Source of the DNA: Aminobacterium colombiense DSM 12261
GTDB taxonomy: Bacteria; Synergistota; Synergistia; Synergistales; Aminobacteriaceae
Assembly: GCF_000025885.1 (NCBI RefSeq)
Contig: NC_014011.1
Coordinates: 1,240,001 to 1,304,000 of the forward strand
Length of the DNA: 64,000 bases
Direction of reading: 5' to 3'
The notes under the pieces: generated by a model
What the model was told of the DNA's origin: nothing
What the model saw: the letters and a program-made list of their open reading frames with translations, nothing else
The model's database searches: none
Shown here: piece by piece, positions 40,296 to 49,032 of the stretch
Layout of the letters: each line of letters begins with the position of its first letter
Position numbering within the stretch: position 1 is the first letter of the stretch
Made by a program: the position numbers and the translations under genes

Positions 40296-40325
40296 AGAAA
40301 AGCCCAGGCTTTTAAGAGCCTGAGC
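40296..40325 (-). terminator. Terminator of tRNA-Ser(GCU)
   Basis: Minus strand AGCTCAGGCT, loop, AGCCTGGGCT, then TTTTC and further T, about 20 bases after the CCA end. Confidence 0.75.
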
Positions 40326-40345
40326 TTTTGTAGCTTTATATTAAA

Positions 40346-40435
40346 TGGCGGAGAGAGAGGGATTCGAACCCTCGGGGGCGGCAAAGCCCCACTCACTTAG
40401 CAGGCGAGCGCCTTCGACCACTCGGCCATCTCTCC
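40346..40435 (-). tRNA. tRNA-Ser (anticodon GCU)
   Basis: 90 nt with encoded CCA. GGAGAGA pairs with TCTCTCC. The loop CTGCTAA gives GCU, and the variable arm is long (GGGGC...GCCCC). Third serine isoacceptor of the window. Confidence 0.95.
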
Positions 40436-40520
40436 TTAGACTGCGGGAACTATTCTATTAAGGGAACCTAGTTCTGTCAAGCTTTTTCAAACTTTTATTT
40501 CTTGTTATGTAGTCTTCCTA

Positions 40521-41591
40521 TTAGTCTTTTTTCTCTTCTTTCTGCTCATCTGCGACTGGCTGAGTTGTGTTTTCCGCTTCTTGTGTTTCTTCTACTGGTT
40601 TTGGGAAAATAGATTCATCCAGAATAACAACTTTCGCATTTTCTTTAAGTTCGCTGACAAATTTCATCTGGGCTTCTTCGTTCTTCTGATTCGTCAGCAG
40701 AGCTTTGATATCGTTGCTGACTTCATCAAAGGAAACAGTGCTCGCTTCAAGAACTTCTTTATTGAGAACAACCATTATGTCGTTGCTCGTAATCTCGATG
40801 GGAGGAGCTACCTGGCCAACAGAGAGGTCTTTCAGCGTTTCGAATTTATCCTGCATGCCTGACTCAGGAACAAAGACTGGAGCTTCATAGCCAATGCTTT
40901 CTTTCTTGTCTTCTGAAGTTACCTCTTCCAGCAGGGCATCCCACTTGGAGCCGTCTTTTTTTAGCTCTTCGTAGATTTTGTCTGCCGCTTCTTTATTGCT
41001 GAAACGGGCATAAACAACCTTTCGCCCTGCCGGCCGGCTAAAGAAAGCATCCTTGCCTTTGTCGTAGAATTCCTGAACTTCTTCAGGGGTCACCACAACT
41101 GTGCTCGCAGCCTGCTCAACAACCTTCTGTTGAGAAAGCTGGGTGCCTATATTGGCTCTCAAGGCATCCATCTTGATGTCATTGTCGGAGAGATGCTTCT
41201 GGAAGGCCTCTATTGTAGGAAACTGGTTGCTTATCTGCTTGATAACATCGTCAATTTCCTGATCAGAAGCTTTAACTCCCCTGCTTTCAACAGCTTTGGC
41301 CAGCTCTGTTTCTATGATCATGCCGTCAAGAACAGCCTGACGGATCGCCATCAAATCATTGGATGAAACGTCTTTTACATTGTTTCTCTCTACATAGTTC
41401 ATTACGTTTGCTTCTAAGGTTGAACGCATAACTTTTTTGCCGTCTATCTCAGCAACTGCGTAATCTTGTACCCCTTCTCCCTTTGGAGCTCGCTGCCGCC
41501 CGCTGAAGCCATACATCCCAAAAATTGAGAGCACAAAAATAACGACAAAACCAAACATGATCCAACGCATATTTTCCCTTAATGAACGCAT
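40521..41591 (-). CDS. SurA/PpiD-like membrane-anchored chaperone (peptidyl-prolyl isomerase family)
   Basis: 356 residues. A short basic N-terminus and a single membrane helix (WIMFGFVVIFVLSIFGMYGF) anchor the protein. A SurA_N-type chaperone domain follows (AVAEIDGKKVMRSTLEANV and the helical part to about 170), then a degenerate parvulin-like region, and an acidic Lys/Glu-rich tail. It would assist folding of exported proteins outside the membrane. A TTG at 41597 is an alternative start, since GGGAGG lies ten bases before it but 16 before the ATG. It is transcribed after polA on the same strand. Confidence 0.83.
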   Translation of the reverse strand: MRSLRENMRWIMFGFVVIFVLSIFGMYGFSGRQRAPKGEGVQDYAVAEIDGKKVMRSTLEANVMNYVERNNVKDVSSNDLMAIRQAVLDGMIIETELAKAVESRGVKASDQEIDDVIKQISNQFPTIEAFQKHLSDNDIKMDALRANIGTQLSQQKVVEQAASTVVVTPEEVQEFYDKGKDAFFSRPAGRKVVYARFSNKEAADKIYEELKKDGSKWDALLEEVTSEDKKESIGYEAPVFVPESGMQDKFETLKDLSVGQVAPPIEITSNDIMVVLNKEVLEASTVSFDEVSNDIKALLTNQKNEEAQMKFVSELKENAKVVILDESIFPKPVEETQEAENTTQPVADEQKEEKKD

Positions 41592-41678
41592 TAACAAAGC
41601 ACATCTGCCTCCCTTGACATAAACCAATGCTAACGGCGTATTCTAACATATATTCGACTAATAAGGCTACGTAAAAAC

Positions 41679-44243
41679 CTAGACTTCTGCCAGAGAATGC
41701 CCCCAGGTTGCTTCTACTTTAAGGGGTACAGATAGCGTGGCCGCTGATTCCATAATGTCTGTCAAATCTTTTACGACAGCTTCTTTTTCTTCTGCTGCAC
41801 ACTCACAAACGAGAGAGTCGTGAATTTGCAAAACAAGATGAACATTCTGCCGTTTCTCAAAATGCTTATAAAATTTGATCATGGCCATTCTGGCAATATC
41901 AGCAGCTGTTCCCTGAATAGGGGTGTTTACTGCGATACGTTTCAAGGCTCCTCGATCCCGCGGGTTCACAGAAACTTCATCCAGCGGACGGATTCTGCCG
42001 AAGTCTGTAACAGCATAACCACGTTTCCTGGCGTCCTGATAGCTTTTTTCAATATAATCCCGAACCTTCGGGAGGGCCCTAAAGTACCTGTTAATAATAT
42101 CTCCTGCCTCTTGCTGTCCGATGCCTAGGCGGCTTGCCAGGCCAAAAGAACTCATGCCATAAAGAAGGCCGAAGTTTACAACTTTCGCGAAACGGCGAAG
42201 TTCCGGCGTTACCATCTGGGGATTTACATTAAAGATCCAGGATGCTGTTTCTGTATGGATATCACGCCGTGCTTCAAAGGCTTCTTTTAAACGTTTCTCA
42301 TCACAGAGATGGGCTAAAACTCGAAGTTCCACCTGAGAATAGTCTGCGGCTACAAATATGTTTCCGTCCTTATGAGGAACGAGCCCCTCTTTAAGACGGG
42401 TGGACCATTGTCCAAAGGCTGGCAGGTTCTGCAGGTTGGGGTCTCGGCTGCTCAGGCGTCCTGTTCCGGTAGAAGTGGATTCGAAAGTACCGTGGATCAG
42501 GTCTGTATTTTCATCAGCGGCACTCACAAGGGGATGAACAAAGCCAGATCGCATTTTAGAAAGCTCGCGGTGTTCAAGTATAAGTTCCGGCACTTCTTTC
42601 TCGGGGAGCCCCATTTTAACAAGTTCTTCAAGAACGGTAACGTCGGTGGAGTACCCTGTTTTTGTTTCTTTTATAGGCGGCATGTTCAATTTTTCAAAAA
42701 GAAGCCAGGCCACCTGTTTCGGCGAGTTGAGATTTATCCGTTCTCCGCCCTTTTCTGCTATGGTATCTTCTATTTCAACAATTCTTATTTCAAGGTCTGA
42801 ATCCAGACCATTGAAGGATTCTCTATTAAGGCCTATCCCCCACGTTTCCATACGCCATAACACTGGAATAAGTGGGATCTCAACATCTCGCATGAGCTTA
42901 TCCAGGCCTTGATACTGAGCGATATTGCTGCTTAAGTCATTTTTTACTCTCCAGAGCTGCCCTGCGATTTCCACTGGATCCGCTATGCTTTCTGCGGCCC
43001 AGCTTTCTGGACCGTGGGATTTTGCGTCGGGGTGCAGTAAATAGTGGGCGATTTGGGCATCCCACACACGGTCACTTAAAGGAGCGTCTTCTTTAAAAAA
43101 ACCCTGCATCATTTTATAATCAGAAGTTATGACATTACCTGTCTTTAGCCACTCAAGAAGGGAAGCTGGTGCGGCATGAGCATTTACGACGCCATGCCAG
43201 TAGCTTCCGCTCTGGGCCCGCAGGGCAATACGGGCCTTTTCCAGCTTCATGGGGTAAAAACCCTCAGGAAGACAGTAAAAGGCCAATTCTTTTTCATGCA
43301 GGATTTCCGCCAGGTTGCCCTCCACTGCTTCGCCTATTTCAAGCTGAACCTCTTCCTTCGTTGTTTCGTATTCCCCCGATTTTCTAACCCGCTCCAGAAT
43401 CTTGTGCAGGCCCAGACGCCGGCAGAGCTCTTCAAAGGATTCAAAGTTCACTTCTGTCTGCGTGAACTCTTCCACAGTTAAGGGGAGATCGCACTTTAAA
43501 CGTATCAGCTCGCGACTTTTAAACGCCGTTTCCTTCGCTTCTATAAACTTTTTTTGCAGCCCTGGCTTTAGTTCATCAAGGTGGTCATAAATATCTTCGA
43601 GTGATACGTATTGTGAGAGTAGTTTTTTTGCTGTTTTTTCTCCCACTCCCGGAACTCCCGGTATATTATCCACTGCGTCACCTAGAAGGGCTAAGTAGTC
43701 TGGCATGACAGTGGGAGGGAAACCCCATTCCTCTTCAAAGGAGGCCTCATTGTATTCCGTAAAAGTCGAGACCCCTTTTATGGGGCGGATGATTCGAACT
43801 CCAGGCTGAAGCACCTGAAGAATATCCTTATCTGAAGTAAGAGCGATAACCTTTACACCAAGCCTTGCGGCGCCGCACACCGCCGAGGCGATGACATCGT
43901 CAGCCTCTACCCCTTCTTTCACCACTACTTTAATGCCCATAGCCCGTACCACTTGCTGCAGCAAGGGAACTTGCACCTTGTACTCTTCAGGTGTAGGGCG
44001 ACGTCCCATTTTATATTCCGGGTAGATCTCGTGCCTGAACGTAGCTCCTGGAGCGTCGAAAACAACGGCTGTCATGTCAGGGTGGCAGTCATCTATAGTT
44101 TTGAACATCATGTTGATAAAGCCAAGGATCGCGTTTGTTGGCGTTCCATCTGGCGCCGTCAGTTCAGGCAATGCATAAAAGGCACGAAAGGCAAGGGCAT
44201 GGCCGTCTACAAGAAGTACCGTTTTATCTTTCAGGGTATTCAA
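41679..44243 (-). CDS. polA: DNA polymerase I
   Basis: 854 residues. The 5'-nuclease domain (1 to about 290) starts with VLLVDGHALAFRAFYALPEL and contains EADDVIAS and GVPGVGEKTA. The middle 3'-5' exonuclease-like domain lacks the catalytic Asp-x-Glu (region LAFYCLPEGF), so proofreading is probably lost, as in Taq. The polymerase domain is complete: DYSQVELRVLAHL, RRFAKVVNFGLLYGMSSFG and QIHDSLVCE. It functions in repair and Okazaki-fragment processing. The start overlaps the end of the pyrophosphatase gene by four bases. Confidence 0.96.
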   Translation of the reverse strand: MNTLKDKTVLLVDGHALAFRAFYALPELTAPDGTPTNAILGFINMMFKTIDDCHPDMTAVVFDAPGATFRHEIYPEYKMGRRPTPEEYKVQVPLLQQVVRAMGIKVVVKEGVEADDVIASAVCGAARLGVKVIALTSDKDILQVLQPGVRIIRPIKGVSTFTEYNEASFEEEWGFPPTVMPDYLALLGDAVDNIPGVPGVGEKTAKKLLSQYVSLEDIYDHLDELKPGLQKKFIEAKETAFKSRELIRLKCDLPLTVEEFTQTEVNFESFEELCRRLGLHKILERVRKSGEYETTKEEVQLEIGEAVEGNLAEILHEKELAFYCLPEGFYPMKLEKARIALRAQSGSYWHGVVNAHAAPASLLEWLKTGNVITSDYKMMQGFFKEDAPLSDRVWDAQIAHYLLHPDAKSHGPESWAAESIADPVEIAGQLWRVKNDLSSNIAQYQGLDKLMRDVEIPLIPVLWRMETWGIGLNRESFNGLDSDLEIRIVEIEDTIAEKGGERINLNSPKQVAWLLFEKLNMPPIKETKTGYSTDVTVLEELVKMGLPEKEVPELILEHRELSKMRSGFVHPLVSAADENTDLIHGTFESTSTGTGRLSSRDPNLQNLPAFGQWSTRLKEGLVPHKDGNIFVAADYSQVELRVLAHLCDEKRLKEAFEARRDIHTETASWIFNVNPQMVTPELRRFAKVVNFGLLYGMSSFGLASRLGIGQQEAGDIINRYFRALPKVRDYIEKSYQDARKRGYAVTDFGRIRPLDEVSVNPRDRGALKRIAVNTPIQGTAADIARMAMIKFYKHFEKRQNVHLVLQIHDSLVCECAAEEKEAVVKDLTDIMESAATLSVPLKVEATWGHSLAEV

Positions 44244-45862
44244 CTCCTTTTTATTGCTTCTAACAACTGTGGTATTACCTGCTTTTTTCTCGAAATGACC
44301 TTGGGCAAATAAAAGCTTCCGCCGCTTATTGGCACTCCGAATGCGCTGGAAAGAAATTCTTCATGGTTTCCTACGTACAAAATTTCTGAACCTTCATTAA
44401 TAATATCAGTAAGCATAAGAAGAAGCATATCATAGCTTCCCTGGAATTTTCGCTGTTTCATAAAATCGAGAAGGGCTTTTCTATGAAAAGAACGCTCCGT
44501 ATTATAGAAAAACACCTGACTGATGCCGACCTTAAAATCAGCAACATCAAAAATTTTAAAATCTGTAAAGAATATCTCTTCTGCAGATTTCCCCTCAAGA
44601 GAGGTCCCCGCCTCAAACATGGAGCGGGAGAATGTCTCGATATCCATACCTGCAATTGTTGCAAGCTCCTGGGCGGCTTCTCTATCCTGAGTGCTGCTAG
44701 TGGGCGATTTGAACATAAGAGTATCAGAGATGATGGCCGCACACATAAGCCCGGCAATTGACGATGGCGGCTTTATCCCGTTGTCTCTGTAAAAGCCATA
44801 TACAATAGTCGCAGTACATCCTACAGGGCGATTTATAAAAACAATAGGATATAGCGTTTCTATACTCCCTATTCTATGGTGGTCAATAACTTCAAGTATT
44901 TGAGCCTGCTCCAGACCTTCTGCAGATTGTGACTCTTCGTTATGGTCAACCAATATTACCTTTTTCCCGGTAATATTGAGAAGGTTCCGGCGTGATAACA
45001 TTCCTACAGGAATTTTATTGTCGAGTATTGGGAACTGACGATATTTATGTTTAAGCATAATCTCTTTTGCGTCATCAACCTCTTCTTGAAGACTGAAGGT
45101 AATGAGTGATTGAGATTTTGCTACATACTGAACTGGTATGCTTTGCCCAATACGCTTAACTGTTGTGAAAGTATGGTATGGCACTGTGATAAGGTTGACT
45201 TTTTTCTCTTTAGCCAGATTTAAAACTTGGTCTGAAACCTTTGAACCCCCTGTTATTATAAGAGTGTGGACTTCTTTCTTCAAAACTGAGATCTGCACAT
45301 CTTCTCGATCGTCTACGATGATGAGTGTTTTCTCATCAAGTCGTCTTTCCAAAGTCGCCAACTCCATTGCAGCCACGAGAATGTTGCCGCTGAAGGTTTT
45401 TTTGTAAGAACACAAAATCTGGCCGTCGAGGGTGCGCTCTATGTTTTCAAGGGGAATAGCCACTCTTGAAAGGTCTTCTGATATTTCAAGGCTTGCTCTT
45501 GCTATGTCTCCTACTGTCACAAGTCCAATGAAAAAGCCTTCTTCATCCACTACATTGACCGTATTTGTAATGTTTTTACCCATAATGTTCCAAACATCGG
45601 ATAGGGGCGTTTCTTTTTTAACTGAAACAGGCTCATCGAAAGCTATGTCAGAGAGCTGGGTGTAAAGGTTTTCGATCAGCTCAGGAACCGGTTCCTTGAA
45701 ATAATCAAGGACAAACCCTGTTTCATTGTTTACAGGCCCAAGTCTAACCGGAGAGTAGTTGTTTTGGGGGGAAATGATCCTCTTAAAGTAGCTGTAGGCT
45801 ATTGCAGAACAGATAGAGTCAGTATCAGGATTTTTATGCCCCATAACATAAATAGTATTCAT
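44240..45862 (-). CDS. Mn-dependent inorganic pyrophosphatase with CBS-DRTGG-CBS insert
   Basis: 540-residue family II pyrophosphatase. The N-terminal DHH half begins MGHKNPDTDSICSAIAY and resumes after the insert with ILVDHNEESQ and VIDHHRIGS. Between residues about 65 and 300 lie a CBS domain, a DRTGG domain (LIITGGSKVSDQ) and a second CBS domain; such inserts bind adenine nucleotides or Ap4A and tune activity. The C-terminal DHHA2 domain has PISGGSFYLPKVISRKKQ. It hydrolyses PPi in the cytoplasm and is transcribed with polA. Confidence 0.93.
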   Translation of the reverse strand: MNTIYVMGHKNPDTDSICSAIAYSYFKRIISPQNNYSPVRLGPVNNETGFVLDYFKEPVPELIENLYTQLSDIAFDEPVSVKKETPLSDVWNIMGKNITNTVNVVDEEGFFIGLVTVGDIARASLEISEDLSRVAIPLENIERTLDGQILCSYKKTFSGNILVAAMELATLERRLDEKTLIIVDDREDVQISVLKKEVHTLIITGGSKVSDQVLNLAKEKKVNLITVPYHTFTTVKRIGQSIPVQYVAKSQSLITFSLQEEVDDAKEIMLKHKYRQFPILDNKIPVGMLSRRNLLNITGKKVILVDHNEESQSAEGLEQAQILEVIDHHRIGSIETLYPIVFINRPVGCTATIVYGFYRDNGIKPPSSIAGLMCAAIISDTLMFKSPTSSTQDREAAQELATIAGMDIETFSRSMFEAGTSLEGKSAEEIFFTDFKIFDVADFKVGISQVFFYNTERSFHRKALLDFMKQRKFQGSYDMLLLMLTDIINEGSEILYVGNHEEFLSSAFGVPISGGSFYLPKVISRKKQVIPQLLEAIKRS

Positions 45863-45920
45863 TTCGAACCTCCTCCCATGGAGGAATAATTTGCTCTTAT
45901 ATTATATTATTGAAAGAAGT

Positions 45921-45951
45921 TTGGGAGAAATATATTAAGAACATGTATAAT
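45921..45951 (+). promoter_or_regulatory. Promoter of gltX
   Basis: TTGGGA, 19-base spacer, TATAAT (45946-45951), 42 bases before the start codon. Confidence 0.5.
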
Positions 45952-45992
45952 AGCTGCGTTGATGAAATTTGATGTGAGGAGGCAATTTAGAA

Positions 45993-47312
45993 ATGAACAA
46001 GGAAGCACGTGTCCGTTTTGCCCCAAGCCCCACAGGCGCCTTGCATATCGGTGGAGGGCATACGGCGTTGTTCAACTGGCTTTGGGCCAGGCATACAGGT
46101 GGAAAGTTCATTCTTCGCATAGAAGATACCGACCGCGAACGTTCTACGAAGGAATATGAAGAGACCATTATGGCTGGGATGACATGGATGGGTCTGGACT
46201 GGGACGAAGGCCCTGATATAGGAGGCCCTTACGGTCCTTATCGCCAGTCAGAACGGCTGGAAATCTACCATAAATACGCGCAGCAGCTTCTTGATGAGGG
46301 CAAAGCCTACACTGAGGGCCCCGCGATAATCTACAAGGTACCAGAAGGGATATCCCTTGCTTTTGACGATATTGTTTACGGCCGAATCGAAGTTAGAAGC
46401 GAAACACTGAAAGATATTGTCATGATCAAAAGCGACGGCATGCCTACTTACAACTACGCTGTGGTCATCGATGATTACACCATGGGCATTAATTACGTCA
46501 TACGAGGGGAGGACCATATTTCAAACACCCCCAAACAGCTGCTCATTTATAAGGCGCTGGGGTGGGAAGAACCCCAATTTGCCCACCTCCCCATGATTCT
46601 TGGAAAAGATAAGAAAAAACTTTCTAAACGTCATGGCGCTACAAGCGTATATGAGTATCGCGATCTGGGATATATGCCAGATTCTGTGTTCAACTTCCTC
46701 GCAATCCTGGGCTGGTCTCCTGGAGATGACAGGGAAGTCTTTTCCAGAGAAGAGGCCATTAAGCTTTTTGATCTTAAAAGGGTCACAAAGCGTGCTGCTG
46801 TCTTCGACATGGACAAACTCAACTTTATCAATCAGGAGCATCTCAAGGAGCTTGACCCCATGGTTCGCCTGGAAATGGTGGAACCCTTCTGGAAAGAAGC
46901 GATGTTGCCTGTTGAAAAGCATTCAAGGGAATATCTTGCCCAGGCTCTCGAGCTTATGGGCGGACGTGGAAGAACAACCAAAGAGCTCGCCGAATACTCC
47001 GATTACTTTGTCTCTTTTGAGCCAGTGAAAAATAGATACGATGGAAGCGACGTGTCGGAAGAGGATAAGGGCATTCTTAAGAACTTTTTTGGGGATCTAC
47101 TGAAGCTTGATTCCTGGAAGGCTGAATCTATGGAAGAATTTGCCCGTAGCTGGTCTAATGAAAAAGACGTTAAGATGAAAAATCTTGCCATGCCATTACG
47201 ATGGGCTTTGACAGGCGTAAAAGTAAGTCCTGGGATTTTTGAAGTGGCGGAACATCTGGGTCGGGATGAAGTAAAAGAACGACTGGCCTATTATGGATTT
47301 GTAAACCCGTAA
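45993..47312 (+). CDS. gltX: Glutamyl-tRNA synthetase
   Basis: 439-residue class I synthetase. The HIGH-type motif is in FAPSPTGALHIGGGHTALF, KMSKS-type KLSKRHG is near residue 210, and LRIEDTDRERS binds the acceptor end. It is somewhat shorter than the Escherichia enzyme (471), with a reduced C-terminal anticodon domain. Whether it charges tRNA-Glu only or also tRNA-Gln cannot be read from sequence. AGGAGG precedes the ATG. It is monocistronic with its own terminator. Confidence 0.94.
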   Translation: MNKEARVRFAPSPTGALHIGGGHTALFNWLWARHTGGKFILRIEDTDRERSTKEYEETIMAGMTWMGLDWDEGPDIGGPYGPYRQSERLEIYHKYAQQLLDEGKAYTEGPAIIYKVPEGISLAFDDIVYGRIEVRSETLKDIVMIKSDGMPTYNYAVVIDDYTMGINYVIRGEDHISNTPKQLLIYKALGWEEPQFAHLPMILGKDKKKLSKRHGATSVYEYRDLGYMPDSVFNFLAILGWSPGDDREVFSREEAIKLFDLKRVTKRAAVFDMDKLNFINQEHLKELDPMVRLEMVEPFWKEAMLPVEKHSREYLAQALELMGGRGRTTKELAEYSDYFVSFEPVKNRYDGSDVSEEDKGILKNFFGDLLKLDSWKAESMEEFARSWSNEKDVKMKNLAMPLRWALTGVKVSPGIFEVAEHLGRDEVKERLAYYGFVNP

Positions 47313-47347
47313 AATAACTTAGGGGGGCTTGAAGCCCCCTAAGTTAT
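47313..47347. terminator. Bidirectional terminator between gltX and the hydrogenase operon
   Basis: AATAACTTAGGGGG, seven-base loop, CCCCCTAAGTTATT: a 14-bp stem serving the convergent gltX and mbhN ends. Confidence 0.8.
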
Positions 47348-47358
47348 TTCTGGATATC

Positions 47359-48021
47359 TTATTTTTCTTCCGGTGCCGCTTTGGCTGCCTGAGCAGCAAC
47401 TTCGACCTGATGGATCGCATCCTTCGGACAAAGTTCGGCACATTTGCCGCATCCCACACACTTTTCCTTGTCTATGACATGGGGCTTTTTCAACTCCCCG
47501 CTAATTGCGTTGACGGGGCAGTTTCTAGCGCATTTTGTACATCCAATGCACTTTTCCTCGTCTACTTCATACTTCACTGCGCTTTCAACTACAATGTCTT
47601 CTTCCTTTTTCTTTGTTGGGCCCGAATCGCGAACTATTTGAGCCTTCCGATCGTAAGAAGATATCAAATACTCCTTCGACATGGAGAGGCACTTCACCGG
47701 GCAAATTTCAGTGCATTGAGCGCAGAAGCAGCAACGATCTACGTGGATCTGTATTTTCTTTTCTTCCTCAAGAAACTCTATGGCATTCGCGGGACACACG
47801 CGAATACAGAGCTTGCACCCTATACAGCGTTCCTTGTCATAATCGAGCCGACCGCGAAAATAGCCCTGGGGCTCAATAGGCGGATTGAGTTTTATTTTTC
47901 CCTCCTCCGCTGCTTTCAGTGCGGCAGTAAGAGAGTCAGGCATAGAAGGCACCGGGAAGGGGTTTGTAAAAACTTTGTCCACCCATTGGCGCAAAAGCTG
48001 TAACGACATTCTGTTAAGCAT
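47359..48021 (-). CDS. mbhN: Mbh hydrogenase ferredoxin-like subunit with four [4Fe-4S] motifs
   Basis: 220-residue NuoI-like subunit, last gene of the operon. It should pass electrons from ferredoxin to the small subunit. Four complete CxxCxxCxxxCP motifs are visible: CIGCKLCIRVCP, CCFCAQCTEICP, CIGCTKCARNCP and CVGCGKCAELCP. The archaeal MbhN has two clusters in about 140 residues; this protein adds a linker with many charged residues and a second two-cluster ferredoxin module at the C-terminus. The second of two close ATGs (48021) is better spaced from GGAGG. Confidence 0.88.
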   Translation of the reverse strand: MLNRMSLQLLRQWVDKVFTNPFPVPSMPDSLTAALKAAEEGKIKLNPPIEPQGYFRGRLDYDKERCIGCKLCIRVCPANAIEFLEEEKKIQIHVDRCCFCAQCTEICPVKCLSMSKEYLISSYDRKAQIVRDSGPTKKKEEDIVVESAVKYEVDEEKCIGCTKCARNCPVNAISGELKKPHVIDKEKCVGCGKCAELCPKDAIHQVEVAAQAAKAAPEEK

Positions 48022-48036
48022 GGTCATCCCCCTCCC

Positions 48037-49032
48037 TTAAAGGATTACATCAATAGACAAGAGAATCATGCCGGCCAAAGAAAGACCAGCAATTTTAACC
48101 CAGTAGAACTGGGAAGCCTGCCATATTTTCAGTCGCCCAAAGGCTGTTCTGATAAATGTAACGCCAAAGACCTGCACCGCAAAGACTTTGACCCAGAACC
48201 AGAGAAAGTCAACAACAAAAAGCAGCGGCCCTGTAAGGCTAAGGACCTTTCCAAGGGACCAAGGAAGGAACAAGGCCACTATGATCGCTGACATGGCCAG
48301 GGCCCTCAAGGCAAAAGTAATTTTAAATAACGCCAGATTTGTGCCCGAGTATTCTATAATGAGTCCCTCAAGAATCTCTGTCTTCGCTTCAGGAATGTCC
48401 ATAAAGCCCTTTCCTGTTTCGCCAGGAACCACCATGAGCAAGGCAGCAAAAAGACATAGAAGACCAAGAAGTCCCATTTTGCCCACTATGCCCCAGAGAG
48501 GCATTCCCACAAAGGTTTCAAGGCTAAAGGGCTGTCCTGGAATGCCATGCTTGTAGGCTACCCAGGCCATTGTTGTGACAACTACTGCCAAGGGCAGCTC
48601 ATAGCTCATCATGAGAATCATCTCACGCTGGGCGCCAACGTTGGCAATGGGGTTTCCACTGGCAAATCCTCCTATGGCCATGGCGACACCGGCAAGACCG
48701 AGAAGATAGATAACAAGAATCAAATCGCCCTCAGTTCCAAGTATGGGCGGCAAAGAGCCGATAGGGATATAAAGAAATAGCAACAACATAGTTGACGCGG
48801 CAACCCAAGGGGCTCCGTTAAATGCCCATTTCACTGCTCTTCTGGGAACGATATTTTCTTTTCCAAGCAATTTCAGAATGTCGTAAAAAGGCTGAAAAAG
48901 AGGCGGTCCCCACCGCCGTTGCATTCTGGCATGGATAACCCGGTCTGCCCCATCAAAGAGAATGGCCACAACTGATACGAGCAACATTAGGGCAATGCCT
49001 GCCACTAGTTTCATTACTACGTTGATAATCAT
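48037..49032 (-). CDS. mbhM: Mbh hydrogenase membrane anchor subunit (NuoH-like)
   Basis: 331 residues with about eight transmembrane helices. Family landmarks: DRVIHARMQRRWGPPLFQPF near residue 30, ANVGAQREMILMMSYELPLA near 130, and IPEAKTEILEGLIIEYSG near 210. It links the catalytic module to the ion-pumping arm. It overlaps mbhL by four bases. Confidence 0.92.
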   Translation of the reverse strand: MIINVVMKLVAGIALMLLVSVVAILFDGADRVIHARMQRRWGPPLFQPFYDILKLLGKENIVPRRAVKWAFNGAPWVAASTMLLLFLYIPIGSLPPILGTEGDLILVIYLLGLAGVAMAIGGFASGNPIANVGAQREMILMMSYELPLAVVVTTMAWVAYKHGIPGQPFSLETFVGMPLWGIVGKMGLLGLLCLFAALLMVVPGETGKGFMDIPEAKTEILEGLIIEYSGTNLALFKITFALRALAMSAIIVALFLPWSLGKVLSLTGPLLFVVDFLWFWVKVFAVQVFGVTFIRTAFGRLKIWQASQFYWVKIAGLSLAGMILLSIDVIL

